64,000 bases of DNA, from NCBI RefSeq assembly GCF_027486195.1, contig NZ_JAIXPP010000124.1, positions 20,005 through 84,004 on the forward strand, in the 5' to 3' direction. The position numbers and the translations under genes were made by a program. The notes under the pieces are model-generated. The model was not told the DNA's origin, did not search any database, and saw only the letters and a program-made list of their open reading frames with translations. This DNA comes from Novosphingobium sp. Lineage in GTDB: Bacteria; Pseudomonadota; Alphaproteobacteria; Sphingomonadales; Sphingomonadaceae. Below are positions 45,052-54,074 of the stretch, one piece after another. Each line of letters starts with the position of its first letter. The stretch's first letter is position 1.

Positions 45052-46001
45052 ACAGCCGCGCGGCGCAGGCGGTCGTTGATCGCCACCCCGATGCCCTCAA
45101 GTGGGATCGGCGCCACCGCGATGCACGGTTCGGGTGCTGCCGCCGCTTCATGCAGACAGGCGTAGAGCCGCGCCGCCGCCTCGGTGAGTTCGCCAGATGG
45201 CGACAGCGAAACCTGCCCTGCCACCGCGCCAAAGCCGATCAGGAACTCGTCGGCCGCTGCGGCTATAGCGCCGAGCCGCACCGGCTTGCCCGGTGCATAG
45301 TGGCTGGCAAGCTGACCCGGCGCTTCGATGCGCGCGTCACCTGACGTCATGACTGCGGGATCCGTTCCGAGAACCGTAGCCAGATCCGCCTCGGACACCG
45401 GTCCCGGTCGCAGCACCTGCCAGCCCCCGTCGGCGCGCAGCGCAACGATGGTCGATTCCAGACCCTGCGGCGTCACGCCCCCGTCGAGGATAAGGTCGGC
45501 CCTGAGGCCCAGCGAGGCCGCGACATGGGCCGCGCTGGTCGGGCTGACACCGCCGCTGCGGTTGGCCGAGGGCGCTGCCAGCGGCAATCCAGCCGCGACA
45601 AGCAAGGTCCGCATCACGGGATGGGCCGGAACCCGCAGCGCAACAGTGGGAAGCCCGGCAGTCACTGCGGCAGCCAGCGGCGCATCTTCCCGGCGCGGCA
45701 GGACCATGGTCAGCGGCCCCGGCCAAAATGCTGCGGCCAACGCCCTGGCGTGCGCATCCAGCACCGCGAGCCCCTCAGCCGCCGCCACATCGGTTACGTG
45801 GACGATCAGCGGATTGAAATCGGGCCGCCCCTTGGCGCGGTAGATCGCTGCCACGGCTGCATCGCTGTCCGCACGGGCGGCCAGTCCATAGACCGTCTCG
45901 GTGGGCACCGCCACAGTCCCGCCCGCCCTCAGCAAGTGCACGGCCGCGGCAATCCCGGCGCTATCCGCGAGCAGCACGTTTGGAGACGTTTGCGTGGTCA
46001 T
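45048..46001 (-). CDS. Threonylcarbamoyl-AMP synthase (Sua5/YwlC type)
   Basis: The 317-aa protein has the YrdC domain: GTVAVPTETVYGLAARAD, KGRPDFNPLIVHV, APSANRSGGVSPTSAAHV and LILDGG. A C-terminal Sua5 domain with SHYAPGKPVRL and EGIGVAINDRLRRA completes it. It makes the threonylcarbamoyl-AMP used for t6A at position 37 of tRNAs reading ANN codons. It converges on the upstream lipoprotein gene with a CTAG. Confidence 0.93.
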   Translation of the reverse strand: MTTQTSPNVLLADSAGIAAAVHLLRAGGTVAVPTETVYGLAARADSDAAVAAIYRAKGRPDFNPLIVHVTDVAAAEGLAVLDAHARALAAAFWPGPLTMVLPRREDAPLAAAVTAGLPTVALRVPAHPVMRTLLVAAGLPLAAPSANRSGGVSPTSAAHVAASLGLRADLILDGGVTPQGLESTIVALRADGGWQVLRPGPVSEADLATVLGTDPAVMTSGDARIEAPGQLASHYAPGKPVRLGAIAAAADEFLIGFGAVAGQVSLSPSGELTEAAARLYACLHEAAAAPEPCIAVAPIPLEGIGVAINDRLRRAAV

Positions 46002-46048
46002 GGCTTGCCGCTATAGGCCTGCGCAGAAGCTGCCAAGGAAAAGAGCGC

Positions 46049-47770
46049 ATGAGCTTTATCGCCCCCACCGAAGACCAGGTCCTTGCCATGCGCATTTGCG
46101 CCGGAATCGACGAACTGGCGGACCATGAACGCTACGGCGCGGCCACGCCCGATGTGGTCGAGGCAATTGCCGAGGGCATCGGTGCATTTGCCGCCGGTGA
46201 ATGGGCTCCGCTGAACCGAATCGGCGATACCGAAGGCGCGCGCTGCAAGGATGGCGTGGTTTCCTCGCCGGCGGGCTATGCCGAGGCCTACAAGGCCTTC
46301 GTCGAGCAGGGCTGGGGCTCGATTGCCGGGCCAGCTGAATTTGGCGGACAGGGACTTCCGTTCACACTCGCAACTTGCGTGCTCGAGACGCTGGGCGCAG
46401 CCAACATGGGCTTCACCCTGCTGCCCATGCTCACGGTCGGCGCAATCGAGGCGCTCGATCACCACGGCAGCGAAGCGCAGAAGGCGATGTACCTGCCGAA
46501 CCTGATTTCCGGCGCATGGTCGGGCACGATGAACCTGACCGAGCCGCAGGCCGGCTCCGATGTCGGCGCGCTGCGCAGCACCGCAACGCCGATCGAGGAG
46601 GGCCCACATGCGGGCAAGTACCGCATCGCCGGCACCAAGATTTACATCACCTGGGGCGAGCACGAGCTGGCCGAGAACGTGATTCACCTTGTCCTCGCCC
46701 GCACCCCCGGCGCGCCTGCGGGCTCGCGCGGCATCTCGCTGTTCATCGTGCCCAAATACCACGTGAATGCCGATGGATCGCTGGGCGAACGCAACGACCT
46801 GCGCGCTGTCTCCATCGAGCACAAGCTGGGCATCAACGTCTCGCCCACTTGCGTCATGTCGTATGGTGACAACGGGGAATGCATCGGCGAACTGGTTGGG
46901 CACGAGAACGAAGGCCTCAAGGCCATGTTCACGATGATGAACTCGGCGCGCATCAACGTCGGCAGCCAGGGCGTGCAGATCGCCGAGCGCGCGCTCCAGC
47001 AGGCCCGGATGTATGCGCGCGATCGCGTGCAGTCCGCCCGCGCCGGTTCGCCTGACAAGAACCCTGTTGCGATCATCGAGCACCCCGATGTGCGCCGCAT
47101 GATCCTGCGCATGCGTGCCCTCACCGAAGGCTCGCGCGCGCTGCTCTACTACACCGCCGGGCAAGTCGATCGCGGCCTGCTGGGCGACAAGGCGGCGCAG
47201 CAGCGCGCCGAACTGCTTGTGCCGCTGCTCAAGGCATGGGGCACCGATATCGGCTGCGAAGTCACCAGCATCGGCATCCAGATCCACGGCGGCATGGGCT
47301 TCGTCGAGGAAACTGGCGCTGCGCAGCACTATCGCGACGCACGCATCGCGCCGATCTACGAAGGGACCAACGGCATCCAGGCCGCCGATCTCGTCACCCG
47401 CAAGCTCGGCATGGAAGCTGGCGGCGTGCTGCAGGCGCTGATGGCCGACATTTCGGCCGAGATGCAGGACGTTCCCGAGGTCGCCTCGCTCGCCAAGGAT
47501 GCCGCCGCGATCGGAACGTGGATGGCGAGCGGCGATGCCAGCCTTGATGACAAACTGGCTGGCAGCGTGCCGTTCCTGACCATGTGCGCCGTTGCAGTCG
47601 CCGGGTGGCAGCTCGCCCGTCAGGCCCGCGCGACCGGCAGCCACGAGAAGACCGCCGTCACCAAGGTGTTCAACCGCACGATCGTGCCCGAAGCGCGCGG
47701 ACTGGGTGCGGCCGCCATGGCCGGAGCGGCGCTGTATTACGAGCTCGGCACCGAGGCGCTGACCGGATGA
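46049..47770 (+). CDS. Acyl-CoA dehydrogenase, long DmdC-like form
   Basis: The 573-aa protein has the flavoprotein motifs MNLTEPQAGSDVGAL, EGLKAMFTMMNSARIN and QIHGGMGFVEE, and a catalytic-Glu region IYEGTNGIQAADL. It has an extra C-terminal domain of about 150 residues, as in DmdC-type enzymes acting on methylmercaptopropionyl-CoA or other acyl-CoAs. CCAAGGAAAAG precedes ATG 46049. The next gene (DUF815) overlaps by four bases (ATGA). The substrate cannot be fixed from sequence. Confidence 0.9.
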   Translation: MSFIAPTEDQVLAMRICAGIDELADHERYGAATPDVVEAIAEGIGAFAAGEWAPLNRIGDTEGARCKDGVVSSPAGYAEAYKAFVEQGWGSIAGPAEFGGQGLPFTLATCVLETLGAANMGFTLLPMLTVGAIEALDHHGSEAQKAMYLPNLISGAWSGTMNLTEPQAGSDVGALRSTATPIEEGPHAGKYRIAGTKIYITWGEHELAENVIHLVLARTPGAPAGSRGISLFIVPKYHVNADGSLGERNDLRAVSIEHKLGINVSPTCVMSYGDNGECIGELVGHENEGLKAMFTMMNSARINVGSQGVQIAERALQQARMYARDRVQSARAGSPDKNPVAIIEHPDVRRMILRMRALTEGSRALLYYTAGQVDRGLLGDKAAQQRAELLVPLLKAWGTDIGCEVTSIGIQIHGGMGFVEETGAAQHYRDARIAPIYEGTNGIQAADLVTRKLGMEAGGVLQALMADISAEMQDVPEVASLAKDAAAIGTWMASGDASLDDKLAGSVPFLTMCAVAVAGWQLARQARATGSHEKTAVTKVFNRTIVPEARGLGAAAMAGAALYYELGTEALTG

Positions 47771-48603
47771 GCGCCGACGAGCCCCAATTCGAACTTTCTG
47801 GGCTCGACCGGATCGCTGCCGCGCTTGAGCGCCTTGCTCCGCCCGCCCCGGTGGCGCCGGATTGGCTTGCGCATCCTGCCTATGTCTGGACGGGGACCAG
47901 TGCGCGCCCGGTCGATCCGCTCGAGGCCCCGGCTCTGGCGCTGATCAGGGGTGTCGATGCGCAGAAAGCGGCGGTAGCGGAGAACGTCCTGCGCCTTGCC
48001 GCCGGTGCGGCGGCGCACGACATGCTGCTGTGGGGCTCACGCGGCATGGGCAAGTCCGCGCTTGTCCGCGCCGCCGTCCGCTCGGCGCAGGACGCCTATT
48101 CGGGCCGGATCGCGCTGATCCAGGCCGCGCCGGACGAGAGCCTTGCCACGCTGCTTTCCGAGCTGCGCGCCACGGACCGCCAGTTCCTGATCCTGCTCGA
48201 TGATCTGGGCTTCGATGCGGGCGACGCAGGTTCGGCGCGGCGCCTGCGTTCGTGGCTTGAAGGCGGCGTCGAAGCGCGGCCCGCCAACGTCCGCCTCGCC
48301 GTCACCTCGAACCGCCGCGCGATTGTCGAGCGGCATATGGCCGAGCAGGACGACCCGATCAATCCGCGCGACGTCGTCGACGACCGCCTCGCGCTGGCCG
48401 ACCGGTTCGGCCTTTCGCTTGGGTTCCACGCCTGCTCACAGGACGATTACCTCGCGATCATCGCGGGGTACGCCGTGCACTACGGACTCGCATTTGCCGA
48501 GGACGATGCACTCACATGGTCCAAGCAACGCGGCAGCCGGTCGGGCCGCGTCGCCTGGCAATATGTCAATGAACTTGCAGGGCGGGCGGGCCGCAGCCTC
48601 TAG
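47767..48603 (+). CDS. DUF815 AAA-type ATPase
   Basis: The 278-aa protein has Walker A WGSRGMGKSALVRA, Walker B LILLDDLGF (hhhhDD), and DxxSxL-like region with RLAVTSNRRAIVERH (sensor and arginine). The family (DUF815) is close to DnaA/IstB-type P-loop ATPases and has no known function. It is coupled to the acyl-CoA dehydrogenase gene (ATGA). Its stop shares CTAG with the convergent sorbosone-like gene. Confidence 0.85.
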   Translation: MSADEPQFELSGLDRIAAALERLAPPAPVAPDWLAHPAYVWTGTSARPVDPLEAPALALIRGVDAQKAAVAENVLRLAAGAAAHDMLLWGSRGMGKSALVRAAVRSAQDAYSGRIALIQAAPDESLATLLSELRATDRQFLILLDDLGFDAGDAGSARRLRSWLEGGVEARPANVRLAVTSNRRAIVERHMAEQDDPINPRDVVDDRLALADRFGLSLGFHACSQDDYLAIIAGYAVHYGLAFAEDDALTWSKQRGSRSGRVAWQYVNELAGRAGRSL

Positions 48604-50063
48604 TTCTGCGGCTTGGTGAGGTCCGAATCCATCGTCGGCTTGACGATGAACTTCGTGCCCTGCTTGGGTGCGGGCGGCATCGGCGTCGCCGGAATCGGAG
48701 TGATCGCGGCGGCCGGCTTTGCCCCCGGCGCCACCACGCGCCAGATCACGCCGCCCGTATCATCGCTCACCAGCAGCGCACCGTCCTTGGCGAAAGCGAC
48801 CCAAGTGGGCCGTCCGTGCGTCGTATTGTCCTTGGTCAGGAACCCGGTCAGCACCGGAACTGGCGGCTTGGGCAGCGCATTGCCGTTGTTGTCGAAGGCC
48901 ACAAACACGACATCGTAACCCGATAGCGGCTTGCGGTTCCAGGAACCGTGCCGCGCCACGAAGGCGCCGCTGGCAAAACGCTCGCCCATGAGGTTGCCTC
49001 CGCGGGCGAAGGCGAGGCCGAGCGGCGCGACGTGTGAGCCGAGGCCATATTCGGGCTTGCGCACGTAAAAGAACATGTCGCGCGGCATCGGATCGTTCAC
49101 GCGCCAGTCGATGTTCTTCTTCCAGTAGACCCAGGGCCAGCCATACTGCGCGCCCAGCGGCACGTTGGTGAGATAGTCGGGCACAAGATCGGAACCGAGC
49201 ATGTCGCGCTCGTTGACCGTGGTCCACAGCTCGCCGCTGCGAGGATTCCAGTCGAGCCCGTTAGGATTGCGCAGGCCCTCGGCATATTCGCGCGAGGTCT
49301 TGCGGTCGAAATCGTACTCATGGATCGCCGCGCGGCCCTTTTCCTTGTCGAGTCCGTTCTCACCGATGTTCGAGGAGGAACCGACCGTGACATAGAGCAG
49401 CTTGCCGTCCGGGCTCAGCGAAAGGTTGCGCGCCCAGTGATTGCCGCCGCCGGGGAGGTCCATCAGCTTTTCCGGCTTGCCGCTCAGCGTGGTCTGCCCG
49501 GGCGTAAACGGCCAGGACACTACGGCGTTATGGTTGCCGACATAGAGCCGACCTTCGCGCAGAACCATGCCGAAGGGCGAATCGAGCCCGGGGTTGCTCA
49601 TCTCGAAGCGCTGATCGGCGACACCATCGCCATTGCTGTCTCGCAGCACCACGATCTTGTTCGGCGAAGCCTCGCCCGCGCCGGCGGACGAGAGCAGATA
49701 GCCCATGACGAGGCCGGTGATCCCGCCCGGCCCGCGCTGCGCGGGGCCGTTGGTCTCGGCGGCCAGCACATCGCCATTTGGCAGCACGGTCATCGTTCGC
49801 GGGTGATCGAGCTTGTCGGCAAAGCGGGTTACGATGAGCCCCTCCGCCGCCACGGGTGCCTCTCCGGCTGCCCAACCCACGGGCTTGGCGATACCGATCG
49901 TGGGAAACCACTGCGGCGCCGCTTCGGCCAGTTCGGGCTTCGGCCCGGTGGTCTTGTCGAGCGTGAGCTGCGCCGAATCGCCTCGCATGAGCCACGCGGC
50001 TGCGAGGCCGAGCACAACAAGGACGATGATGAGCCCGGTCAGGGTCTTGCGGATGGTGAACAT
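48600..50063 (-). CDS. PQQ-dependent sugar dehydrogenase / L-sorbosone dehydrogenase-like protein
   Basis: The 487-aa protein starts at ATG 50063 (GGGATC ahead). An N-terminal membrane anchor (TGLIIVLVVLGLAAAWLM) is followed by a six-bladed propeller: HPRTMTVLPNGDVLAAE, NPGLDSPFGMVLREGRLYVG, GGGNHWARNLSLSPDGKLLYV, and LRNPNGLDWNPRSGELW. It is like sorbosone dehydrogenase and soluble glucose dehydrogenase-type PQQ enzymes. It probably faces the periplasm and oxidises a sugar or alcohol with PQQ, but PQQ binding is inferred. No pqq genes are nearby. Confidence 0.8.
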   Translation of the reverse strand: MFTIRKTLTGLIIVLVVLGLAAAWLMRGDSAQLTLDKTTGPKPELAEAAPQWFPTIGIAKPVGWAAGEAPVAAEGLIVTRFADKLDHPRTMTVLPNGDVLAAETNGPAQRGPGGITGLVMGYLLSSAGAGEASPNKIVVLRDSNGDGVADQRFEMSNPGLDSPFGMVLREGRLYVGNHNAVVSWPFTPGQTTLSGKPEKLMDLPGGGNHWARNLSLSPDGKLLYVTVGSSSNIGENGLDKEKGRAAIHEYDFDRKTSREYAEGLRNPNGLDWNPRSGELWTTVNERDMLGSDLVPDYLTNVPLGAQYGWPWVYWKKNIDWRVNDPMPRDMFFYVRKPEYGLGSHVAPLGLAFARGGNLMGERFASGAFVARHGSWNRKPLSGYDVVFVAFDNNGNALPKPPVPVLTGFLTKDNTTHGRPTWVAFAKDGALLVSDDTGGVIWRVVAPGAKPAAAITPIPATPMPPAPKQGTKFIVKPTMDSDLTKPQN

Positions 50064-50140
50064 GATCCCTTGTCTAGAAGCCGCATTGCTGTCTCGCAAT
50101 GGTCCTCGCGATACGCGCCGCGCCCTGCTAAGTTCCAGCA

Positions 50141-50623
50141 ATGTACGAATTTGCTCCCACACCGGGCCAGTCCAAGGCTGCGCTTTACGGCGACCTGATC
50201 GATGCCGCCCGCGCGATCACCCACGATGAACCCGACGCGGTTGCCAATATGGCCAATTGCGCCGCGCTCCTCGCCCAGTTTCTGCCCGATCTCAATTGGG
50301 CGGGCTTCTACCGGTTGGTCGGTGGCGAGCTCGTGCTGGGGCCCTTTGCCGGCAAACCGGCCTGCATCCGCATCGCGCTGGGCCAGGGGGTGTGTGGCAG
50401 CGCAGCTGCCACGGGTGAGACGCAGCTGGTGCCCGATGTCCACGCATTCCCCGGCCACATTGCCTGCGATGCGGCCAGCCGTTCCGAACTGGTCGTTCCG
50501 GTGAAGCGTGATGGCACCGTCATCGCGGTGATCGATCTCGACAGCCCGCTCCTCGATCGCTTCGATGCCGAGGATGCCGCCGGGATCGAAGCCCTCGCCC
50601 GCGTGCTAGCTGATCGGCTCTAG
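50141..50623 (+). CDS. msrC: Free methionine-(R)-sulfoxide reductase (GAF domain)
   Basis: The 160-aa protein has one GAF domain with the three expected cysteines: KPACIRI, GVCGSAA and HIACDAASRSE, plus LNWAGFYR near the start. These match Cys84, Cys94 and Cys118 of E. coli fRMsr, so it should reduce free methionine-(R)-sulfoxide. Together with the exported MsrA at 18056 it gives this strain repair of both free and protein-bound methionine oxide. Confidence 0.9.
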   Translation: MYEFAPTPGQSKAALYGDLIDAARAITHDEPDAVANMANCAALLAQFLPDLNWAGFYRLVGGELVLGPFAGKPACIRIALGQGVCGSAAATGETQLVPDVHAFPGHIACDAASRSELVVPVKRDGTVIAVIDLDSPLLDRFDAEDAAGIEALARVLADRL

Positions 50624-50767
50624 CCCCTCCCTGCCCCGTTTCGGCACATCGATGCCGCACCCTGTGGTCCAGCACGGAGCAGGATGCTAAACAGCGTGTT
50701 AACGCTGAATGCCGCCTGCGCATCGTGCGCACAAAGCGGGTTCGGATCACGCTGACAGGGGAACAAG

Positions 50768-51610
50768 ATGGCCAGACTACTCCAGGCCCTCGTGGTAGCC
50801 GCGATGACCTCCAGCCTTGCCGTGCCGGCGCTTGCGCGCGGACATCAGACGCAGGTTGCACAAGGCAGCTGGCAGTCGGGCTATCCCGGCGCCTATCAAG
50901 GCTCATGGCAGGGCCAGTACCCGGTTCAGTATCCTGTTTATGGCGCCCCCGTCTACGCGCCGCCAGTCTACAGCGCTCCGGTCTACAACCCCCCGGTCTA
51001 CAGTGCCCCAGCCTACAACGGTCAGGTCGCCCCGCCGCAGGGCTATGTGCCCGCTCCGCAGGCCGCGCCTGACGCCGATCCGCGCTACCGCGAAATGGTC
51101 GAAAGGTGCCAGGGCGTGACGACGCGCCACAGCGGTACGACCGGTGCGGTCATTGGCGGCGTTGTGGGCGGAGTCGTCGGCAACCGGGTCGCCTCGGGCA
51201 ATCGCACCATCGGCACAGTTGCCGGTGCTGCCGTCGGTGCTGTCGCCGGCGGCGCGATCGGCAAGTCGGTCGACAAGAACCGCGAGCGGGAATGCGAGGA
51301 GTTCTTCAGCAGCTATGCCCCGCCGGCTCCGGCCTACTATGGCTATGGCGCGCCCGCTGGTGGCTATGCCTACGGCTATCCGTCCTATGGCTATGCTCCG
51401 ATGCCGGGCGCGCCAATGACGGGCGCGCCGATGGGCTATGTCATGGTGCCGGCGAACGCGCCGCAAGCAGTCGCGCCGGGTCAAGGCGCCTGCACCGAAA
51501 CGCGGACTGTGTCTTACGAATACGTCCCGGTGAAGAAGCGCTACATTGGTGCGCCACCGCGCCGTCCGGTGGTGCACGACAAGCGCGTCAAGGTGCCGTC
51601 CGGCAGCTGA
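50768..51610 (+). CDS. Glycine-zipper 2TM surface protein with Pro-Val-Tyr repeats
   Basis: The 280-aa protein has a signal peptide (ALARG), a low-complexity repeat region (PVYGAPVYAPPVYSAP and similar, residues ~55-85), then a two-helix glycine-zipper (TTGAVIGGVVGGVVGNRV; AVAGGAIGKSVD), as in outer-membrane 17 kDa-type proteins. Tyr/Pro/Gly repeats follow (YYGYGAPAGGYAYGY). The C-terminus has CTETRTVSYEYVPVKKRY. It probably lies in the outer membrane. The role is unknown. Confidence 0.75.
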   Translation: MARLLQALVVAAMTSSLAVPALARGHQTQVAQGSWQSGYPGAYQGSWQGQYPVQYPVYGAPVYAPPVYSAPVYNPPVYSAPAYNGQVAPPQGYVPAPQAAPDADPRYREMVERCQGVTTRHSGTTGAVIGGVVGGVVGNRVASGNRTIGTVAGAAVGAVAGGAIGKSVDKNRERECEEFFSSYAPPAPAYYGYGAPAGGYAYGYPSYGYAPMPGAPMTGAPMGYVMVPANAPQAVAPGQGACTETRTVSYEYVPVKKRYIGAPPRRPVVHDKRVKVPSGS

Positions 51611-51684
51611 ACCGAGGCGGATTCCCGCCCCTTGCCCGAGGCATCGTGATACGGTGACCATGCCTCACCGTGCGGCGCAGGATT

Positions 51685-52743
51685 CTAGTTTCCGCTCGGC
51701 GCGTTCGGGAGGAGCGCCACCACGACGCCTACTTCATGCATGCCCCCGGACGGCAGGCGCATCAGCACGTGGCCGCCATAATCAACGTCGAACCGGGCTG
51801 CATCCGTCTGGAAGGTCCAGGCAAAGTCCGCCGAGCTCGGCACGGCTTTTCGGCCAACCGGGCGCCGCGTCCCGTCATAGGCATCGATGCGCCCGCTCTT
51901 GGTGATGTAGAAGTCGCTGGGATCATCATAGAGGATGATCCGCGCTGCCAGCCCCAGATCGGAAGCGCCATCGCCTTCGCCATCCGGATCAAACCGGACC
52001 TGGTTCATCGGCACTAGACCGCGGTTGTGGCGCGCCTGGGTAAGCGCGGCAGCGACGAGAGCCTCGGCATTTTGCCAACCGTGGACAATCGCTGCGATGC
52101 GGTCCTTGCGACCGGGATGAGTCGGGGTCGCCTGCTCCGGGAGAATCCGGGCCGCTGCCGAAGTCGTCTCGGCAAGAGACGCACCGAGACGGGCGAGCAC
52201 AAAGCCCGAAAACTCGTCCGCCTCAAGCTCGTCACGCCAAGGCTCGGCCGATTGGCGCAGGGTGTGGCCGGCAAGATGATGGCCGACCTCATGCGCCAGA
52301 ATACTCATGGCACCCCAGTCCGGGCAGATGCGATCAGCCACTTGCGCCATGAACCGAGGGTCGAACAGAATCACGCGGCGGCCGTTGATGATCTCGGCTG
52401 CGGCAGGGGTGGAGGGATCGACGATCATCTCGAAATTCATCTCGAGCCCGCTGACGCGGACCACGCGCTCCACTTGGGTCCGGGCCTCCGCCAGATCAGC
52501 CTGCTTCGAGGCGTTCTGCTGGCCCATGTAGCCAAGCGCGCCAAGGCCTTGCACCCGGCCCTCGGTGGGCCAGTACTCGTGCAGCCGGGCATCGGACCAT
52601 TCCTTGCCCAGTTCGCACTGCCCTTTTTCATGATCGCTGACGGGTTGCCCTTGCTGATCGCGCGCAGCCTGGGCGAAAAGATGATGCGGCAATGCCGCGC
52701 TCATGGCCACGGCAACGACCAAGCGGAAGGTCCGCAGCCTCAT
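51685..52743 (-). CDS. Secreted M48-type metallopeptidase-like protein
   Basis: The 352-aa protein has a signal peptide (LPHHLFAQA), then the zinc site SILAHEVGHHLAGH and the third ligand in LEADEFSG about 25 residues later, as in M48 gluzincins. No transmembrane helices are seen, unlike HtpX/Ste24, so it is a periplasmic or secreted form. The C-terminal third (from residue 240) has no recognised domain. Its target is unknown. Confidence 0.75.
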   Translation of the reverse strand: MRLRTFRLVVAVAMSAALPHHLFAQAARDQQGQPVSDHEKGQCELGKEWSDARLHEYWPTEGRVQGLGALGYMGQQNASKQADLAEARTQVERVVRVSGLEMNFEMIVDPSTPAAAEIINGRRVILFDPRFMAQVADRICPDWGAMSILAHEVGHHLAGHTLRQSAEPWRDELEADEFSGFVLARLGASLAETTSAAARILPEQATPTHPGRKDRIAAIVHGWQNAEALVAAALTQARHNRGLVPMNQVRFDPDGEGDGASDLGLAARIILYDDPSDFYITKSGRIDAYDGTRRPVGRKAVPSSADFAWTFQTDAARFDVDYGGHVLMRLPSGGMHEVGVVVALLPNAPSGN

Positions 52744-52872
52744 GTGCGATCAACTGCTGGATGGGCTGGCGCCGCATCGCGGCGGTACGCAGGGAGACCT
52801 TGCGGCGCTACGCATGCGGACGACGGCAATCGCGCCGACCTTCTGCGCACGCAGCTACTCCCACTTCAATTC

Positions 52873-52907
52873 TTGCCTGAGCTTTATAGGCTAAACATCT
52901 CAGGCAA
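52873..52907. repeat. Inverted repeat in AT-rich gap downstream of the CAP-domain gene
   Basis: TTGCCTGAG (52873-52881) and CTCAGGCAA (52899-52907) form a perfect 9-bp repeat with a 17-nt spacer. A second, weaker one, TTGGCA/TGCCAA, follows at 52945-52971. Both lie in the least GC-rich part of the area, in the 230 bp between the CAP gene and the metallopeptidase start. They could be a terminator or regulator site. Confidence 0.45.
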
Positions 52908-52973
52908 AATACATATATCTACTGATCCCATGTGTGGTCAATTTTTGGCAAGCAACGGAAAATAATGCCAATT

Positions 52974-54053
52974 CTAATTCAGGATCCGAAACGTGTAACT
53001 GTAGTGATCGCGCGGTGCATCCCGGATGCCGGTGATTGTCACCGTGTAAGTCGGGCCTGCTACAAGGCCGTCGACTCGCCAGGAGAGGCAATTGGCGACG
53101 CCGTAGCCCTCATTGTCCCAGAGCTGATCGCGGACGGGCAGGGTCCGTTCGGCATCCCGTATCGCAACCCTGGCATCGGAGAAATCAACCTTGGTGTCTG
53201 TGTCAGGGTCCTGGCTGACCGAGAACGAGAGGCGCGCGCGGGGTGAGAAAAACACGGCCGGATAGTCGCCCTGAGGCCACGCGACGATATCCGGAGCACT
53301 CGGACGGTGGGCGTGACCGGGCGACGTTCCCGGGAAGTCGAACACCTTCATGACCACCGAATCAACCCGCGCGCCCCCGGGCAGAACCGCGATGACCCGG
53401 CCGAGAGCCGTCTGGTCTAGGTAGGGATCAAGCATCCAGCGGCGATGGCCGATCTCGTCGCCCTCGCCTTCGATCAGCCATTCGGCGAGAATGGCGTTAT
53501 CATCCTCGTATGTAAGGTACGGTGAGGAAACGCCCCCCAGCAGATTCGAGCTTCCTGCAGCGGCAGCGCCCGCAGCAGTCCAGCACGTCCAGTTCGGCGG
53601 GGGATCATGGCTCAGCGCGTTGTTGGTGGCCATGATCAGCGCGGCTTCACCGGCTGCAAGGTCGGCTGCTTCGTTGTAACGCACTGGTGCAAGTCCATGG
53701 CGAGCCCGCAGTGCATTGAAGGCATCAAGAAAGCGGAACTTCGTCTCCGGCCGGAGAACGCCGGCTATGCAGTGAGCCGGATCGGGCGGCTGTGCATAGA
53801 GCGACGCCGTGTTGGACCACGCATGTTCGTCAATCGGCGCGATCGCGCCGTGGTAGGGAACGGACGAAGCGGGAGAGGACGCATCGCTCTCCTCGATGAT
53901 CACTTCGTCCGGCTCGGGATCATATTGCGCGGTGGCAGACACGGGACCGCCTGCCACCCACAAGGCAAAAGCTGCTGCCGAAGCACGACAAAGCGCACGC
54001 AGTTTCAGGGGATTTCCTGTCCGCGTGCGCATTGCCAATCGGCTTAGCAGCAA
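52974..54053 (-). CDS. CAP-domain (SCP/PR-1-like) secreted protein
   Basis: The 359-aa protein has a signal peptide ending in ATAQ. The CAP core is recognisable as FNALRARHGLAPVRYNEAADLAAGEAALIM with SHDPPPNWTCWT and DEIGHRRWMLDP. The C-terminal part is an unrecognised beta-rich domain (YTVTITGIRDAPRDHYSYTFRIL). CAP proteins of bacteria are secreted and poorly understood. It may start at ATG 54053 or at MRTRTG. It is upstream of the metallopeptidase on the same strand. Confidence 0.7.
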   Translation of the reverse strand: MLLSRLAMRTRTGNPLKLRALCRASAAAFALWVAGGPVSATAQYDPEPDEVIIEESDASSPASSVPYHGAIAPIDEHAWSNTASLYAQPPDPAHCIAGVLRPETKFRFLDAFNALRARHGLAPVRYNEAADLAAGEAALIMATNNALSHDPPPNWTCWTAAGAAAAGSSNLLGGVSSPYLTYEDDNAILAEWLIEGEGDEIGHRRWMLDPYLDQTALGRVIAVLPGGARVDSVVMKVFDFPGTSPGHAHRPSAPDIVAWPQGDYPAVFFSPRARLSFSVSQDPDTDTKVDFSDARVAIRDAERTLPVRDQLWDNEGYGVANCLSWRVDGLVAGPTYTVTITGIRDAPRDHYSYTFRILN

Positions 54054-54074
54054 GGGCTGATCATGGCCGCCGCT

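Noticed and set aside
45998..47644. 548-codon minus-strand open frame
   Set aside because: Antisense to the acyl-CoA dehydrogenase gene, which has full FAD and catalytic motifs.
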